Source of the DNA: an uncultured Alphaproteobacteria bacterium
Lineage (GTDB): Bacteria; Pseudomonadota; Alphaproteobacteria; RF32; CAG-239
Direction of reading: 5' to 3'
DNA: 64,000 nucleotides
Assembly: GCA_934254675.1 (NCBI GenBank)
Contig: CAKQLP010000004.1
Span: 68,432 to 132,431 of the forward strand
Shown here piece by piece: positions 63,565 through 64,000 of this stretch (position 1 is the first letter of the stretch; each line of letters begins with the position of its first letter). The notes below the pieces were generated by a model. It was not told the origin of the DNA, did no database searches, and was given only the letters and a program-made list of their open reading frames with translations. The translations under genes were made by a program, and so were the position numbers.

Positions 63565-64000
63565 ATTCTTCTCCTTTTTAGAAATGTTAGGAAGGTATAA
63601 AAAAAATCCACCGCAGTGGTGGATTTAAAAAAATAACACTCCACCTATTTTTTTAAGTGGAGTTGAGTTTCTTATAGCCGTTAGGACTCCTTCGGTCAAG
63701 ACTGTTAATCTCGCCTAATTGCAGCTTAGCACTACTGTGCTTTTGCACCTTTTTAACCATTAATTTTTTTGAAAATCAAGTGCAAAATTTAAAATTCTTT
63801 AAATAATTTTACGTTTATTAACCATTTAAAAAATATTGCGTAAAATCAATATGTTTTATATTATTATAATATAATTAAATGAATTTTAGAGATTAAATTA
63901 ATTGAAAAAATGGTGGATAAATAAAACGAATCGGGGAAATTTGGAATTAATTTTTTAAGGTATAAAAAAGTAAAAACCGCCCCGATTTTTGCGAGGCGGT
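63565..64000. other. Structured noncoding region of the integrated element
   Basis: No gene is visible. Hairpins: AAATCCACC/GGTGGATTT (about 63604-63626), ACTCCAC/GTGGAGT (about 63639-63664), AGCAC/GTGCT (about 63728-63742), and at the edge ACCGCC/GGCGGT (about 63977-64000). The first looks like a terminator; the cluster as a whole could be the leader or the replication origin of the element. Confidence 0.45.

Larger units (their letters stand above)
60540..64000. mobile_element. Integrated element at tRNA-Pro, left end (right end outside window)
   Basis: A large serine recombinase gene lies directly against tRNA-Pro, followed by a phage/plasmid gene II/X-like replication initiator and a small gene, all on the minus strand and tightly packed. 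The right attachment site is not in the window. Confidence 0.75.

Overview
The window is AT-rich and reads as a stretch of chromosome from an alphaproteobacterium with a compact, partly reduced genome. The evidence is gene content and order: secB, a Tim44-like gene, mltA and an smr gene lie together; dusB(nifR3) abuts trkA; coaE and dnaQ lie beside rho across a likely replication origin; there is an ATP12 family gene, carD, a short-form psd with pssA, and ppdK. AT richness, in-frame palindromic repeats and odd prepilins suggest a host-associated or gut lineage, but that placement is inference.

Layout. 0-9.3 kb: the start of mnmE, a putative zinc peptidase, a Cys-rich protein, typA, dusB-trkA and a large membrane-anchored coiled-coil protein, all on the minus strand. 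9.4-9.7 kb: a tRNA-Thr gene preceded by a duplicated 5' half of itself and a 160-nt structured insert. 9.7-16.2 kb: an accessory-looking stretch with two lipoproteins, a Fic protein whose catalytic His is Tyr, a GT2 glycosyltransferase, an EF-hand protein, a zinc-ribbon protein and a GT-C-like membrane protein. 16.3-24 kb: a UDP-galactopyranose-mutase-like flavoprotein, a tiny CxCxC protein with Hsp20, a very large autotransporter, and an orphan repeat/leader module. 24.4-35 kb: psd-pssA, then a minus-strand run of acylphosphatase, ATP12, AsmA, RluC-like, RarA, pentapeptide protein, AmpG-like permease, dnaQ and coaE.

35.05-35.49 kb is the best candidate for oriC: four DnaA-box-like sites, three TTAA-N7-TTAAC (CtrA-type) motifs and two GANTC sites between coaE and rho. 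35.5-47.7 kb: rho, a structured RNA or leader, a prepilin-like gene, ppdK, carD, trmL, secB, timA-like, mltA, smr, a second putative zinc peptidase, a small lipoprotein, a second prepilin-like gene behind a (CT)n tract, and tRNA-Thr(CGT). 47.8-60.5 kb: an MscS-type channel, an Asd-like protein lacking its active-site residues, an EptA-like transferase, alaS, tspO, an RNase J-like protein, map and radC. 60.5 kb to the end: an integrated element at tRNA-Pro(TGG) with a large serine recombinase and a filamentous-phage gene II/X-like replication initiator, running off the right edge.

The most unusual system here is the family of prepilin-like genes with very long N-terminal leaders built of dispersed palindromic repeats. 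In one locus a (CT)n tract lies between a start codon with a good ribosome site and the prepilin frame, and the present repeat number puts them out of frame. This is the signature of a phase-variable surface protein. An orphan copy of the same start/tract/leader module sits directly after the autotransporter gene.
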